Made by a program: the position numbers and the translations under genes. 64,000 bases of DNA from Liolophura sinensis (taxonomy: Eukaryota > Mollusca > Polyplacophora > Chitonida > Chitonidae). The stretch lies in NCBI RefSeq assembly GCF_032854445.1, contig NC_088302.1, forward strand, positions 11,343,338-11,407,337, written 5' to 3'. The notes beneath the pieces are model-generated. The model was not told the DNA's origin. It saw only the letters and a program-made list of their open reading frames with translations, and did not search any database. Below, piece by piece: positions 29,501 to 35,810 of this stretch (the stretch's first letter is position 1; each line of letters opens with the position of its first letter).

Positions 29501-32500
29501 GGCAGATCTGGAGCAAGCCCGGGAACAAGTCTCTGTGAAGGGACGGGAAAACCGCAAGGTAGCCTGACCAGATGCTGGCTTATGTGTGAAAGCACACACA
29601 GCAGTTTATGTAGCGGAGAAAGCCCTTACAATTGAAGATGCTCATCCATGAAAATGTTCGGAATCAAGAAGCGATCTTAGACTTTAAATTTTAATCATTA
29701 AATTTTGTGTGTTCCTTTTTGTTATTTTAGCTGAAATTTGTTGTACAATAACTTACCCAGAATTTATGTTTTCACGCAATATTTTGACCTAGTTACATTC
29801 AGAAAATAACAACTTTAAAGTGATTTGAAATTTTGACCTCGTTTGTGAGTTAATCACTGATCAGATGATGTAATGCTCAAAGACTAACATAGGAACAAGA
29901 GCCTGTACATTTATGAGAAATGACGTGGAGATGGAACAGTAGAGTGATGTCAAGACTTTTGTTCTCATCCACCTAATACTGTAAACAACCTAAAGTTTTG
30001 TTCAGAACTAAATTGTTCCTATTTCCTGATTGTGAGAGGTCTTTTCATTTGAGAAACACATTTTCATGTTGTTTTTGTGGTAGGATGACGTTGTATTGGA
30101 AAAATGTTAGGTTCTGCACCAAAAACAATATTTGATGACATTTATTTCCCCCAAAAATGGATTTTTTTTTTTTTTTTTTTGCCAAAGTGTGAAGTCATTA
30201 ACCGGTTTATATCCAGCATGCAGCACTGTCTTCTGTGGTAATTATGTTAAAGGAAAAGACATCTAAAAACCGAAGTGGGCATCACTAAGTAGACCACTTA
30301 AAACTATGCATAAATATACTTTCATTTATTTTTTTTTAATTTTTGTGGAAAGAGTTAAAGGTGCTCAAACATTTGACTTTTAAGGTGGGCTTTATGAACA
30401 ATACTATCAATGTTAGGAACTCTGTCTGACATCACAGGAAGTTTATCCAACTCTAATCACAACACTAAATGTTGGAATAACTCTTTTTTACTCATGAGTG
30501 AAAGATTCCTGAAATAATATTCCCAAAAACTCCTTCCTTCTGGTGAACATCAGGAAAAAACGTGATGTGATGTCAGAGTACCCAGATTCTGTCAGGCTCA
30601 TAAAGCTCACCATAGTTTTCAAATATTTGAATGCCTTTCAACACTCTCAAAAAAATCTGAAAAAATAAATGAAAGTATTTTGTCGCATAGTTTTCAGTTG
30701 TCTTTGTGATGAAGCTTACTTCATATTTTAGCTTTATTTGGCTTTAAAGAAAAGTTATATGTGGTGTGTGAATCTATCTACCAGGAGCTTTTGGAGGTTC
30801 CAGACAGTATCATCGAAATTTCTTGTCTTTTCTGTTAAGGAATGAAAGATGTTAAAATCAAGGCAATGAAATACTTTTTCACTGTCTTTGTCAAACTTTT
30901 ATTGATAATTTTTTTAAAGTTTTTAAGTTCTCTTCCATTTGTATGTGAATGACCAACAAATGCTAAGTCTAGACTTTTTGAGAGATTATCAAGAAGTTAA
31001 TTGTGGTGCACTTTCAGCTTCAAGAAGATCTATTCAATATGGAGGCTCAGGTTAGGGAAGTGTCCAGCAAACTGAGACAAACTCAAGACTCTCTGCGTCA
31101 CGAAGAAGATCTTCAGCAAAAAGCTAAGGACAGGTGAAGAATGTGGTAAAATTTTGTCCAAAATGGTGGGGAATCAATTTTTATTGATGTAGACGTATTG
31201 TTCTTGTTTCATTTATCTCTGAAACTGTCTACAAAATATCAGATTTTAAATATGATTACATATAAAGTCAATAATTAACTATTCTCCTTGGCTGAGATGG
31301 CTAGCACGCCAGTGCGGCACAATCACCAGGAGCCTCCGTACGCGGGAAGGTCTGTCAGCATTCTTCAGCATTCAAGATCACGCACCTTTCTATGTCGTAT
31401 AGGTGAAATATTCTTGAGTACGGGGTTAAACACCTATCAAATAAATAAATAAATAAATTTCTGAACTTGTCTGCAGAAAATTAGATTGTAAAGATGATTA
31501 CATCTAAGGTCAATAATTACTTATTGAATGATTTGTCTCCACAGAAATATAGAACTGGAAGAAGAGCTGAAGAAAGTGAAAAGTTTTGTGTCAAAGAAGG
31601 TACAAGATGATGGCACAGGGGAAGTTAAGATGACATGGTAAGTCCCTACTCTCCTCACAGTAAAAACTTTTTCTGACCTGGCTTCTACTCCATGGAGCTT
31701 GGAGCTCCAGACCGAAATAAAATGGGCCATTGGTGGGAGGCAGGCAGACGAGCAGACAAGCAGGCAGACAGGCAGAGAGACAGACAGACAGACAGGCAGG
31801 CAGGCAGACAGACAGACAGACAGACAGGCCGACAGGTCGGCAGATATAAAATTGTTGGTGTTTTATTCATTACAGTGATAAACCGCAAAACCAGACAACT
31901 TTTTTGACAACTAAGTCTTATATTTCAAAGTCACTTTTCTTAAAACATTAGTATACAGTAAATAGAACACATTTACTTCTGTTTTCCTGAACTTGTTAAA
32001 CAGAAGGGTTTTTTTCTTAAGCTGGAAATTGCATATGGCATATTTTTATTTTAGGCACTTTATGCACTTATTCCGTGTTGTAGGAATGATATGAACCGGT
32101 TTATGCAGGAGTTGAACTTGAAGATGGACCATCTGAACGCCCAGAAGATTCCTAACAATGACAACAAAGACTCTTCAACTGTCCACAGGCTAAGGAAACA
32201 GGTTTGTCATGTGGCATTCACAGATCTGTCCACAGATTTCCATGGCAATGGAACATGTTGATTACTTTGATGGTTTTTGACCTCTGTAGCCTTTCATCAG
32301 TAGGAACACATGTTCACACCCAGCCATTGCTGGGGACACTTTCACAAAACTTTTCAAGTCTCGTTTTATTTCTCCTAACTTTTTGCCTAGGTAATAGTGC
32401 CATATGGCAACATTGTTTACGAGAAAAGTTACGAAAAATTGATATGAAGATTTGTGAAAGTGGCCCCTGGCCCCTTGGGTGTCACTGGGGTGAGGTTTGT

Positions 32501-34125
32501 TAGGTTACATGTGTATGGTGACACACATTGGTTCTCACTGGGCTCTGTCTGGTTTACTCCTCCCATAAACTGGACCATCTTTACATGTGGAAGTGAAATG
32601 TACCTGAAGAGGAACATTTGTCGAGTGAGACATTTTGCTTGATTCTAATTGATTCATCACCCTTATATGGCCACTTACAAGGTTTTTTAGTGAAGTGTGG
32701 TTAGTTTCTTATCAGACAAATTTATTTGCATAATAAGTAGCATTTTAAGGCCTCATGTTCTTCTGACTATTTTTATACTCCGAACTTTAGGCGAATTACA
32801 GTTTGCTTGAGGACAGCATTAAGCATAAATTAAGCAAGCTGATAAATGTTTTGTGAAACCTTCTTGTGTTAAAAAGGTACACGTAGTATTTATTAGTTTA
32901 TGAGTAAGCAAACAGGTGGTGTTCTGTCCTCAGTGGCAATTGTCAATATGTCCTGGGTTAACAACAATGAGACAAGAGTCATGAACAGAAGTCATTCGGT
33001 ATTTGAGGTGACAGCTTTGTATAGTATGGTATTTGTTCTGAATAAATAGGATGTATCGTCAGATATTTTTATTAGATTTTATTACCAATAGTGGTCTACT
33101 GTTTCTGTTTATCATCACCTATAGTTGTTAGACTTTGTCGAAATTGTTTACTTCGGCCATTGCAAACTAAATTTTTGTCAAATTGAAAAAAAGAAAAAAA
33201 AGGCAACGGAGATTTGAGTGAAACTTCACATTTGGCTTTATGTTTTATTTACAGCTTGCTGAGTTACAAACGGAGCTTCACACAGAGAAAGCATTACATC
33301 AGATCACACGCAGCAGTCTGCAGGCGTCAGAGGATGACTGTCAGCGATTGCGACGACAGCTGCGCTCAAAACAGCGCACTTCATCTGTTGATGAAAAGTA
33401 AGTTACTTTCCATACAGGTCTGCATTTCACTGTTTCAACCATATTTTTATTTTAACTTTTCCTGTAAACGTTTAAATAGTAGCAAATTACACGCCTCTAG
33501 CATGGCTTAAGCAGAGGTAAGTAAAAAGAAATGTAGATATGTTAATTGCAATTCATTAGACGTCGCTGGTCTAGAATTACTCAAAATACTGTGTTGTCAT
33601 CACATTTTAAATATAGCATCATAGCATTGAGGATGCTTAGTAACCCTGGACTAATGATGGCAAGCATTCAAATCTAGCTCTTGCTGCTTCGGCTCCGGCA
33701 ATGAAAGTAGAAGGTATCTCAGAAAGGCAGTGCTTGATGTCCTGCACTTGAAATTCTCCACCCATAAACCTGACTGCTGTAAAAAGTGACAAATCCCTGT
33801 GAACAGCCTTGAACCCCAATATAAAAACAAACAAGTCAGCCTACTGACACTAGAATTTTGTTTGTTCAGGTCACAGAAGAGCCGCATGGAGAAGATCAAT
33901 GAAATCATCGCCAAGTCACAGACGCAGGCCCAGATGATGATGGCCTCAGGTGGTTACCATGACTACAGCTCACGTGATGTCTCACTGCTCACTCCACGTT
34001 CTGGCGGCTACTCCCCGGACACCTCACTGGCTGATCAGTCCGCACTATTCAATACTTCTTACAACAACAACACTGCGTCCACAGAATCTGTACATGTTGC
34101 GTCGTCTGCACCAGAGCACAAATGA
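3999..34125 (+). CDS. Large coiled-coil protein, 3' part of gene (29 exons)
   Basis: Twenty-nine exons joined by frame and splice consensus encode about 1,396 residues ending at a TGA at 34123-34125. Nearly all of it is heptad-rich E/K/Q/L coiled coil. The exceptions are a Pro/Ser insert (exon 8, SPEK...SPMYHSTPAS) and an 85-residue Ser/Tyr/Asn-rich C-terminal tail. No enzymatic domain is visible. The start codon lies upstream of the window. The protein is probably a structural scaffold of the centrosome, cilium or cytoskeleton. CCDC150-type proteins are a weak candidate because the last third resembles them from memory, but coiled-coil similarity is not specific, so no symbol is given. Oddities: a one-base frameshift in exon 9, a GC donor after exon 15, and a tandem array duplicating the end of exon 19. 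Introns are 200-3,000 bp and hold the arrays and SINEs listed separately. Confidence 0.85.
4604..4761 (+). CDS. Coiled-coil gene exon 2
   Basis: Acceptor TGATTCAG, donor GTAACA. It completes a Lys codon and continues QVSELVKERHEAQAKMKTVE. One base is carried out. Confidence 0.88.
4806..5345. repeat. Degenerate tandem repeat, ~50 bp period
   Basis: Phrases such as CTACAAAACCAC, GTGACAA and TTGATAAATCG(T/A)ATG recur at roughly 40-60 bp spacing through the intron. The copies are old and uneven. Confidence 0.6.
5478..5562. repeat. TA microsatellite
   Basis: A run of about 25 TA dinucleotides followed by TATG/TGCA interruptions, in the intron between exons 2 and 3. Confidence 0.95.
5806..6032 (+). 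CDS. Coiled-coil gene exon 3
   Basis: Acceptor CTAATTAG, donor GTAGGT. It encodes AQLYELSSEKDELEVKVSQL and further uninterrupted heptads ending ...IDSLSEQ. Phase 0 out. Confidence 0.9.
6158..6530 (+). mobile_element. tRNA-derived SINE, diverged
   Basis: It has a B-box-like GGGTTCAAACCCG (about 6227-6239). A tail resembling the common family of this window (CTGGTTTCTTCCAACCATAA, then GTGAAAAATT and TCAAATAAATTAAT) closes it. It lies in intron 3. Confidence 0.6.
6988..7241 (+). mobile_element. tRNA-derived SINE, family A
   Basis: Head GGGTTAGCATGCCAGC and a B-box region GTGAGTCCAGCTCA. The conserved body is GGTTTCCTTCCACCATAATG and the tail is GAAATATTCTTGAGAACGGC ending in CAATCAAACAAATAAATAAATA. 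Confidence 0.8.
8209..8358 (+). CDS. Coiled-coil gene exon 4
   Basis: Acceptor ATTTACAG, donor GTGTGG. 150 nt, phase 0-0. It encodes TRNLEADVEVWQDKYQALCE through ...EEDEKK. Confidence 0.88.
9047..9193 (+). CDS. Coiled-coil gene exon 5 (49 aa, 7 heptads)
   Basis: Acceptor TTCGGAAG is weak but follows a T-rich tract; donor GTAAGT. 147 nt, phase 0-0. It encodes TSLLEHALEDREIEVRTLTK through ...NADITKQ. Confidence 0.85.
9464..9610 (+). CDS. Coiled-coil gene exon 6 (49 aa, 7 heptads)
   Basis: Acceptor ATTCTTCAG, donor GTATGA. 147 nt, phase 0-0. It encodes LESLQQELQEKRKFAESQNM through ...HKSKAT. Confidence 0.88.
9798..10285. repeat. Tandem array, 40 bp unit (about 12 copies)
   Basis: The unit is built from TTCAAACTTCATACCACACT followed by ATTGAAAGCACAATACATTC. 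Copies differ by only a few bases. One detached copy lies at about 11197-11238 in the same intron. Confidence 0.95.
10425..10445 (+). CDS. Coiled-coil gene exon 7, 21-nt micro-exon
   Basis: Acceptor TTTTAAACAG, donor GTAACA. It encodes LEDTQNE, phase 0-0, exactly one heptad. The frame, splice sites and coiled-coil composition agree, but an exon this short needs transcript support. Confidence 0.55.
11197..11238. repeat. Detached single copy of the 40-bp unit
   Basis: GCATTCTTCAAACCTCATAC followed by CACACTATTGAAAGCACAC matches the array at 9798-10285, about 0.9 kb downstream of its end. Confidence 0.85.
11400..12215. repeat. Tandem array, 32 bp unit with ~358 bp higher-order repeat
   Basis: The basic unit reads TCCATACTCATCCATGGAAA then CCCTGGACAGTG with variants. 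A distinctive opening, CAGTGTTCTTACTCTACCAG, appears at 11402 and again at 11760, so a block of about 358 bp has itself been duplicated. The second block has about two extra units. Intron between exons 7 and 8. Confidence 0.92.
12628..12858 (+). CDS. Coiled-coil gene exon 8 with Pro/Ser insert (77 aa)
   Basis: Acceptor TTTTGACAG, donor GTAAGT. 231 nt, phase 0-0. Coiled coil (VKKVQVDLSLEKDKTSRLEE) gives way to RSPEKVVPDMSPMYHSTPAS, a break with three SP/TP sites that could be proline-directed phosphorylation sites. The coil then resumes (DLEQERDRLKGELS). Confidence 0.9.
13605..13750 (+). CDS. Coiled-coil gene exon 9, contains an apparent 1-nt deletion
   Basis: Acceptor GTTTGCAG, donor GTGACC. 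The first part reads QILSLVETQRGEITELRSQL in phase 0, then meets a stop at 13671-13673. The second part reads SLTQELTLERETASQLTADK in another frame and exits in phase 0. Length is 146 nt; one more base near 13664-13666 would make 147 and keep frame. Either the assembly has lost a base or this allele is broken. Confidence 0.8.
14009..14168 (-). mobile_element. tRNA-derived SINE fragment, family A (reverse)
   Basis: Reverse-strand tail (ATTGATGTTTTATGGTGTAC, CCAGCATTATGGTG) runs into the CTGCTGGCAGACCTTCCCAC body. The head is missing. Confidence 0.75.
14339..14512 (+). CDS. Coiled-coil gene exon 10
   Basis: Acceptor TTTGTTCAG, donor GTTTGT. 174 nt, phase 0-0. It encodes CCLEEKDELYMQKEKCDRDL through ...AHLGPEAQK. 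Confidence 0.88.
15019..15290 (+). mobile_element. Full-length tRNA-derived SINE, family A
   Basis: Clear pol III promoter: A box TGGCTCAGTTGG at 15029-15040, B box GAGTTCAAGTCC at 15097-15108. The body has TTTCCTCCCACCATAATGCT; the tail has GAAATATTCTTGAGTACGTA and AATAAATGAATAAAT. Flanks TTAATTTTAG and TTAATTTAG look like a slightly decayed target duplication. Confidence 0.88.
15433..15512 (+). CDS. Coiled-coil gene exon 11
   Basis: Acceptor TTGTTTCAG, donor GTGAGT. It encodes HEEECLDLRVLLEGKDAELG and onward; 2 bases carried out. Confidence 0.88.
15726..15837 (+). CDS. Coiled-coil gene exon 12
   Basis: Acceptor CTTTGCAG, donor GTATGT. It completes Glu, then RQKQDMDFCRQKINMLLKEN. Phase 0 out. 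Confidence 0.88.
16078..16103 (+). other. Potential G-quadruplex motif in an intron
   Basis: Four runs of three or more G separated by 1-4 bases (GGGTGGTGGGGGTGGGGGG, TGGAGGG) on the transcribed-sense strand, about 120 bp upstream of exon 13. Confidence 0.5.
16226..16381 (+). CDS. Coiled-coil gene exon 13
   Basis: Acceptor GCCCTCCCAG, donor GTATTA. 156 nt, phase 0-0. It encodes MKEMAAMMEVNQLLVSERSQ through ...EVAQILNK. Confidence 0.9.
16839..17063 (+). CDS. Coiled-coil gene exon 14
   Basis: Acceptor TCTCTCGCAG, donor GTACAT. 225 nt, phase 0-0. It encodes FDAESQKSTQHEVHKLENKI through ...RLEAEKHT. Confidence 0.92.
17812..17950 (+). mobile_element. tRNA-derived SINE, 3' part, family A
   Basis: GGAAGGTCTGTCGGCAACCT, then CAGTTTCCTCCAACCATAGT and GGAATATTCTTGAGTATAGC with AAACACCATTCA. 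The tRNA head is absent. Confidence 0.75.
18113..18253 (+). CDS. Coiled-coil gene exon 15, probable GC donor
   Basis: Acceptor ATTTTATAG. 141 nt encoding VSENQATISELREEMKELTQ through ...KTAENLK. To join exon 16 in frame the exon must end in phase 0. The only phase-0 donor-like site is AAG|GCTAGT, a GC-type donor; the nearby GT sites (A|GTAGAT, T|GTCTTG) give the wrong phase. Confidence 0.8.
18588..18815 (+). mobile_element. Diverged tRNA-derived SINE
   Basis: GCCTCCCTGGCTTAGTTGTT resembles the A-box head and CACAAGTTCAAATTCAGCTC the B box. CTGGTTTCCTCCACCCATGA matches the family body. The tail is degraded. Confidence 0.65.
18975..19104 (+). CDS. Coiled-coil gene exon 16
   Basis: Acceptor TGGTGTAG, donor GTTAGT. 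It encodes TQLESKENELKQLRLDLDTH through ...KEKQNIYA plus 1 base. Confidence 0.88.
19319..19500 (-). mobile_element. tRNA-derived SINE, family A (reverse)
   Basis: ATTGGTGCTTTACGCCGTAC, TCAAGAATATTCCACTTATA and GGCAGACCTTCCCATGTACA are the reverse strand of the family tail and body. Toward 19500 the remnant head reads GAGGCTCCTGGGTCA. Confidence 0.78.
19748..19913 (+). CDS. Coiled-coil gene exon 17
   Basis: Acceptor TCATGCAG, donor GTAAGC. It completes Asp, then YQELCRQLNEKEKSLVENQA through ...KEMDAL plus 2 bases. Confidence 0.9.
20028..20170 (+). repeat. Interspersed repeat family D, copy 1
   Basis: CCTCATTCTGAGAGTTCT, GTTTTGAGGTTTGTTGTGAA, GGTAGGATGATAT, then TTCAGCAC, GTAATATTTT and an AT-rich end. 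It shares ordered words with 23585-23765, 30010-30200 and 59275-59435. Confidence 0.65.
20288..20383 (+). CDS. Coiled-coil gene exon 18
   Basis: Acceptor TGTGTGTAG, donor GTAAGT. It encodes RDEIRELKEKVSQKEVQLCT through ...LEEMT plus 2 bases. Confidence 0.9.
20405..21050. repeat. Tandem array, 60-bp units passing into 56-bp units
   Basis: The early units carry GACACAGACAAAACTGTGAG and AACTGTACAGTGGTCTAAAG (period 60). From about 20730 the unit becomes GACACATATCTATGGGAACT plus GTGAAGTGTTCTAGATACAA (period 56). The array begins about 20 bp after the donor of exon 18. Confidence 0.9.
21214..21337 (+). CDS. Coiled-coil gene exon 19
   Basis: Acceptor TATTCACAG, donor GTAAGA. It completes Lys, then QNQELEEKLQKMVTTTEDSK through ENMTLRENLKDLE. 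Phase 0 out. The last 39 bases and the donor form the first unit of the array at 21299-22060. Confidence 0.9.
21299..22060. repeat. 91-bp tandem array containing an exon end and its 5' splice site
   Basis: AAACATGACACTG recurs at 21301, 21392, 21483, 21574, 21665, 21756, 21847, 21938 and 22028 (spacing 91, the last 90). Each unit holds the coding end of exon 19 (ENMTLRENLKDLE), the donor GAGGTAAGAAAT and about 48 bp of intron. Copies 1-8 keep the donor; copy 9 has lost it. Confidence 0.95.
23221..23385 (+). CDS. Coiled-coil gene exon 20
   Basis: Acceptor TGTTGCCTAG, donor GTGAGT. 165 nt, phase 0-0. It encodes EKYAKLEAAHRNLEEEFRAK through ...FELKEKVAR. Confidence 0.92.
23427..23480 (+). repeat. 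Dispersed repeat E, copy 1
   Basis: TTTGCAAAGCAACGAGGGCA then TCTTGGTTTGAACCTGTCT matches 28530-28580 (CTTGCAAATGCAATGAGGGC, ATCTTGATTTG). Confidence 0.5.
23585..23765 (+). repeat. Interspersed repeat family D, copy 2
   Basis: CTAATTCTGAGAGGTCAGAT, GTTTTGAGGTTTGC, GTAAGTTTCAGCACCAGAAA, TAATATTTTGTGATATTTAT, and AAAATGCACTTTTGTGGTG. Confidence 0.7.
24320..24523 (+). CDS. Coiled-coil gene exon 21
   Basis: Acceptor TGACTAACAG, donor GTAAGT. 204 nt, phase 0-0. It encodes LESQLETAEANLKTLQGSHK through ...EEYKKMKRKS. Confidence 0.92.
24663..24841. mobile_element. Palindromic MITE-like element, family P (copy 1)
   Basis: The left end GGGATCCTGAAGCGGTCTTA then GACTCAAGTCAA is the inverse of the right end TTGACTTAAGTCTAAGATCG then CTTCATGATCCC, over about 32 bp. 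The rest is AT-rich and non-coding. Relatives are at 29661, 36291 and 37161. Confidence 0.85.
24870..25065 (+). repeat. Diverged SINE remnant
   Basis: CATCAGGCACTCCAGCTTCC, then GTACAAGTGAAAATTTAATG, AAACAACAATCAAAT and AAATAAATAAAC match the tail pattern of family A loosely. Confidence 0.5.
25372..25500 (-). mobile_element. tRNA-derived SINE with internal deletion, family A (reverse)
   Basis: The tail (GGTGTTTTACACCATACTCA, GGAATATTTTTCCTATAA) is joined directly to the reverse head (GAGGCTCCTGGGTCATTG, GACACGCTAACAACCAGACC). Confidence 0.7.
26178..26282. mobile_element. Short hairpin element, family H (copy 1)
   Basis: Arms 26178-26219 and 26238-26282 are inverted copies (GAGAAAG, GTAACAGT, TTCCTAAAA, ATCGAC) around an 18-bp loop. 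The right arm of the hairpin near 47.86 kb carries the same words. Confidence 0.75.
26692..26841 (+). CDS. Coiled-coil gene exon 22
   Basis: Acceptor TATACAATAG, donor GTATGA. 150 nt, phase 0-0. It encodes EEFEVRARQARAAEAEKYNK through ...KQDQVDMLQ. Confidence 0.9.
27834..27928 (+). CDS. Coiled-coil gene exon 23
   Basis: Acceptor TTTCTTGCAG, donor GTAGGT. It encodes EELNKLRQVLETQRQQLASR LKRASFDFKQQ (continuous) plus 2 bases. Confidence 0.9.
28254..28458 (+). mobile_element. tRNA-derived SINE, family A
   Basis: GAGGCTCCATGGCCGAGATG head, GAGTTCAAATCC B box (about 28308-28319), ACCCACCATAATGCTGG body, and AAAACACCAATCAAAAAAAT tail. Confidence 0.82.
28530..28580 (+). repeat. Dispersed repeat E, copy 2
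   Basis: It matches 23427-23480 over the CTTGCAAA...GAGGGCATCTTG words. Confidence 0.45.
28826..29160. repeat. Diverged direct duplication, unit about 150-190 bp
   Basis: GAGGTTCACTTTAGAACATT, GGGTCTTGCAACAACAAAGG and CTAGGCCACCAAAAATTCTT in the first copy correspond to GAGGTTCATTTTAGAACACT, GGTCTTACAACATCAGC and CTAGGCCATCCATATAAAAT in the second. A short triplication of TTTAGAACATTGTATAATAT sits in the first copy. Confidence 0.75.
29447..29558 (+). CDS. Coiled-coil gene exon 24
   Basis: Acceptor TGTGACCAG, donor GTAGCC. It completes Thr, then DNLDLERKRLSGQLDQVMAD through ...VKGRENRK. Phase 0 out. Confidence 0.9.
29661..29850. repeat. Family P relative with only the left terminal repeat
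   Basis: GAATCAAGAAGCGATCTTAG then ACTTTAAATTTTAATCATT matches the left end of the element at 37161, as do TTAGCTGAAATTTGTTGTAC and TAACTTAC inside. The right terminal repeat is lost. Confidence 0.7.
30010..30200 (+). repeat. Interspersed repeat family D, copy 3
   Basis: CTATTTCCTGATTGTGAGAG, GTAGGATGACGTTGTATTGG, GCACCAAAAACAATATTTGA and a 22-base T run (about 30161-30181). Confidence 0.7.
30262..30735. mobile_element. Long palindromic element, about 470 bp
   Basis: Left-arm words AAAACTATGCATAAATATAC and TTTCATTTATTTTTT return inverted as AAAAAATAAATGAAAGTATT and GTCGCATAGTTTTC. Further in, GGTGGGCTTTATGAAC pairs with GCTCATAAAGCTCACC, and TCTGTCTGACATCACA pairs loosely with TGATGTCAGAGT. 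Arms are about 200 bp, centred near 30490. Intron 24. Confidence 0.85.
31018..31133 (+). CDS. Coiled-coil gene exon 25
   Basis: Acceptor CACTTTCAG, donor GTGAAG. It encodes LQEDLFNMEAQVREVSSKLR through ...QQKAKD plus 2 bases. Confidence 0.9.
31283..31460 (+). mobile_element. tRNA-derived SINE, shortened, family A
   Basis: CTCCTTGGCTGAGATGGCTA head is joined to CGGGAAGGTCTGTCAGC body. The tail is GAAATATTCTTGAGTACGGG with TAAACACCTATCAAATAAAT. Confidence 0.8.
31545..31637 (+). CDS. Coiled-coil gene exon 26
   Basis: Acceptor TCTCCACAG, donor GTAAGT. It completes Arg, then NIELEEELKKVKSFVSKKVQ DDGTGEVKMT (continuous) plus 2 bases of Trp. Confidence 0.9.
31733..31845. repeat. CAGA/CAGG microsatellite
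   Basis: GGCAGGCAGACGAGCAGACA and further 4-bp repeats, imperfect at both ends. Confidence 0.95.
32084..32201 (+). CDS. Coiled-coil gene exon 27
   Basis: Acceptor TGTTGTAG, donor GTTTGT. It completes Trp, then NDMNRFMQELNLKMDHLNAQ through ...VHRLRKQ. Phase 0 out. Confidence 0.9.
32460..32640 (+). repeat. Diverged SINE remnant
   Basis: GGGCTCTGTCTGGTTTACTC, CTCCCATAAACTGGACCATC and GAAGTGAAATG match the body and tail order of family A weakly. Confidence 0.4.
33255..33397 (+). CDS. Coiled-coil gene exon 28
   Basis: Acceptor TTATTTACAG, donor GTAAGT. It encodes LAELQTELHTEKALHQITRS through ...RTSSVDE plus 2 bases. Confidence 0.9.
33640..33835 (+). repeat. Diverged SINE remnant
   Basis: CAAGCATTCAAATCTAGCTC (B-box-like), then CTCCACCCATAAACCTGACT and TGAACAGCCTTGAACCCCAA follow the family A order. 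Confidence 0.45.
33870..34125 (+). CDS. Coiled-coil gene last coding exon (29) and stop
   Basis: Acceptor TTTGTTCAG. It completes Lys, then SQKSRMEKINEIIAKSQTQA and a non-helical tail rich in Ser, Tyr and Asn (YHDYSSRDVSLLTPRSGGYS ...). The tail has two SP/TP sites and ends SSAPEHK-stop. Confidence 0.93.
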
Positions 34126-35330
34126 TGCCCCTGCAGTCTGAATCCATCCATTATGCAAATCAACTTGTAGTGTGTGTGACAAGTAACTGTATCTGGGACA
34201 GTTGTGCAAAAAACACATTTTTGATATTTGATGCCATACTCTAACGTGTAAACCTAAAACTTCCATGTCAAAAAGGGAAGCATCCATTTTTCCATCCCAT
34301 AATTTTGAAGCCAAAAAAGACCATGTGACTGTGATATTATTTGTTCATGCATGTGTGTTGTAAAGTTTTGTGTATCGGTTTGTCTGTGATCCCTATATCC
34401 TTTATTAGTCATATTTATTATTTTATTTATTTAACCAGCTTTTACCAGTATACCAGTAATACATAACTTTTTATTATTATTATTATTATTCAAATTCTAG
34501 TTTTCTTTTGTTTGAAGATTTTAACATAAAAAAAAGATATGTATACTTATTTACTCTGGTAAATGTCTTTATGATATTGTTTCCATCCCATTTTCATGGA
34601 TCTGATAATAAGTTTTATGAATATTCCAGCAATAGTTATTTATTTACTGAAACAACATGCAATATTTATCATGTAGAAAGATGTAGTTCTTGAAATGTTG
34701 TACAAGACATTATCCTCACAGTCAAACTCGCTCATTCTGTGTTCTGACATTCCACTATTCTACATATCAACAGGCACTTACATAGGTATGAAGCAGTATT
34801 TTGCACACCAAATACAGTGTATAAATGAGTAAGACATATTTTTTGAATATGTTTATGTTATGTATGATCGCTGTTTTACTTACTGCCATATAAGGATGTC
34901 AAATGCCACAGCTTTTACTTTGTGTTTTATTTTTATAACTGACCTTTTATTTTGCTAACAAGTCAAAATTTCATTTCAGGTTAAAATTTCAAGAATGGCC
35001 TTCATTGTTTTGAGGGGGGGGGGCAAATTGGTGCTTATACATAGTTATTTTTGGACTAAAAAAAATAAGGATTCTAAAGTATTTTCAAAGATAGAATAGT
35101 AAGTTTTGTATTGTGGATTGTGGATTGTTGCATAAATAAGCAGTATTTCTAGGTTCATTTGCAAAGGAAGAAAAATAAACTTCTATTGCCATACTACACT
35201 TAACTTTCACAAGAGCTTAGAGATCAGTAATCATCATTTTTCTGAGGATTCTCTGATAAAGACGGTTATGTTATTACTTATATTGTTTATCACGTGGAAG
35301 CCAAATAAATATCTGAGTTACCATTATTTT
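34126..35330 (+). other. 3' UTR of the coiled-coil gene (inferred)
   Basis: AT-rich, non-coding. It includes a run of ten G (about 35013-35023). Two AATAAA hexamers lie at 35174-35179 and 35304-35309. The end is inferred from the second hexamer plus the T/G-rich stretch just after it. Confidence 0.6.
35304..35309 (+). promoter_or_regulatory. Poly(A) signal AATAAA (best candidate)
   Basis: It is followed at 35331-35360 by TGATGTTGTTTTGTATTGTT, a GU-rich element of the kind found downstream of cleavage sites. A second hexamer at 35174 could give a shorter transcript. Confidence 0.6.
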
Positions 35331-35659
35331 GATGTTGTTTTGTATTGTTGATTTTTGTAATCGACAATGTAACTATCCTCGTCACCAGTCCACCAAGTTG
35401 GTATTTGAATGACCATATGAATGTGGGTCACTATTTCACTTAGGGATTCAAATGTACTCTGTATCATTAACCGTTGTTTAGTGCACCCTGATAACTTTAT
35501 TGCTTCTCTTTTCAGATTTCTTTATACTTCTCCTTTCAGTTTCCTCCTGTTTCCATGGTTTCCAGTGACAAAGACTTTATTGACATAGGCACCGTTAAAC
35601 ATACTTGGCATGGAAAAACTGATCTCTTTGAGCACATATAAAGTTACCTCGTTATACTT

Positions 35660-35810
35660 GTGCTGAGTATTGCAGCACGATGACCTATGCGGTCGCTTCG
35701 GAGTTCATACTGGCTTTCTCTTCGGTCGTGCGTGGGAAGGTCTTCCAGAAACTTGCCGATGGTCGTAAGTCGTACATCGCGATGTTGAATATATGAAGAG
35801 TTGCAATCAA
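35660..35810 (+). repeat. SINE remnant, family A
   Basis: GATGACCTATGCGGTCGCTT and CGGTCGTGCGTGGGAAGGTC match the head-to-body part of the family; the tail is degraded. The neighbouring 35331-35659 and 35811-36290 show nothing recognisable. Confidence 0.55.

Noticed and set aside
31685-31907. Cys/Leu- or Arg/Gln-rich proteins on either strand
   Set aside because: They are translations of a CAGA microsatellite.
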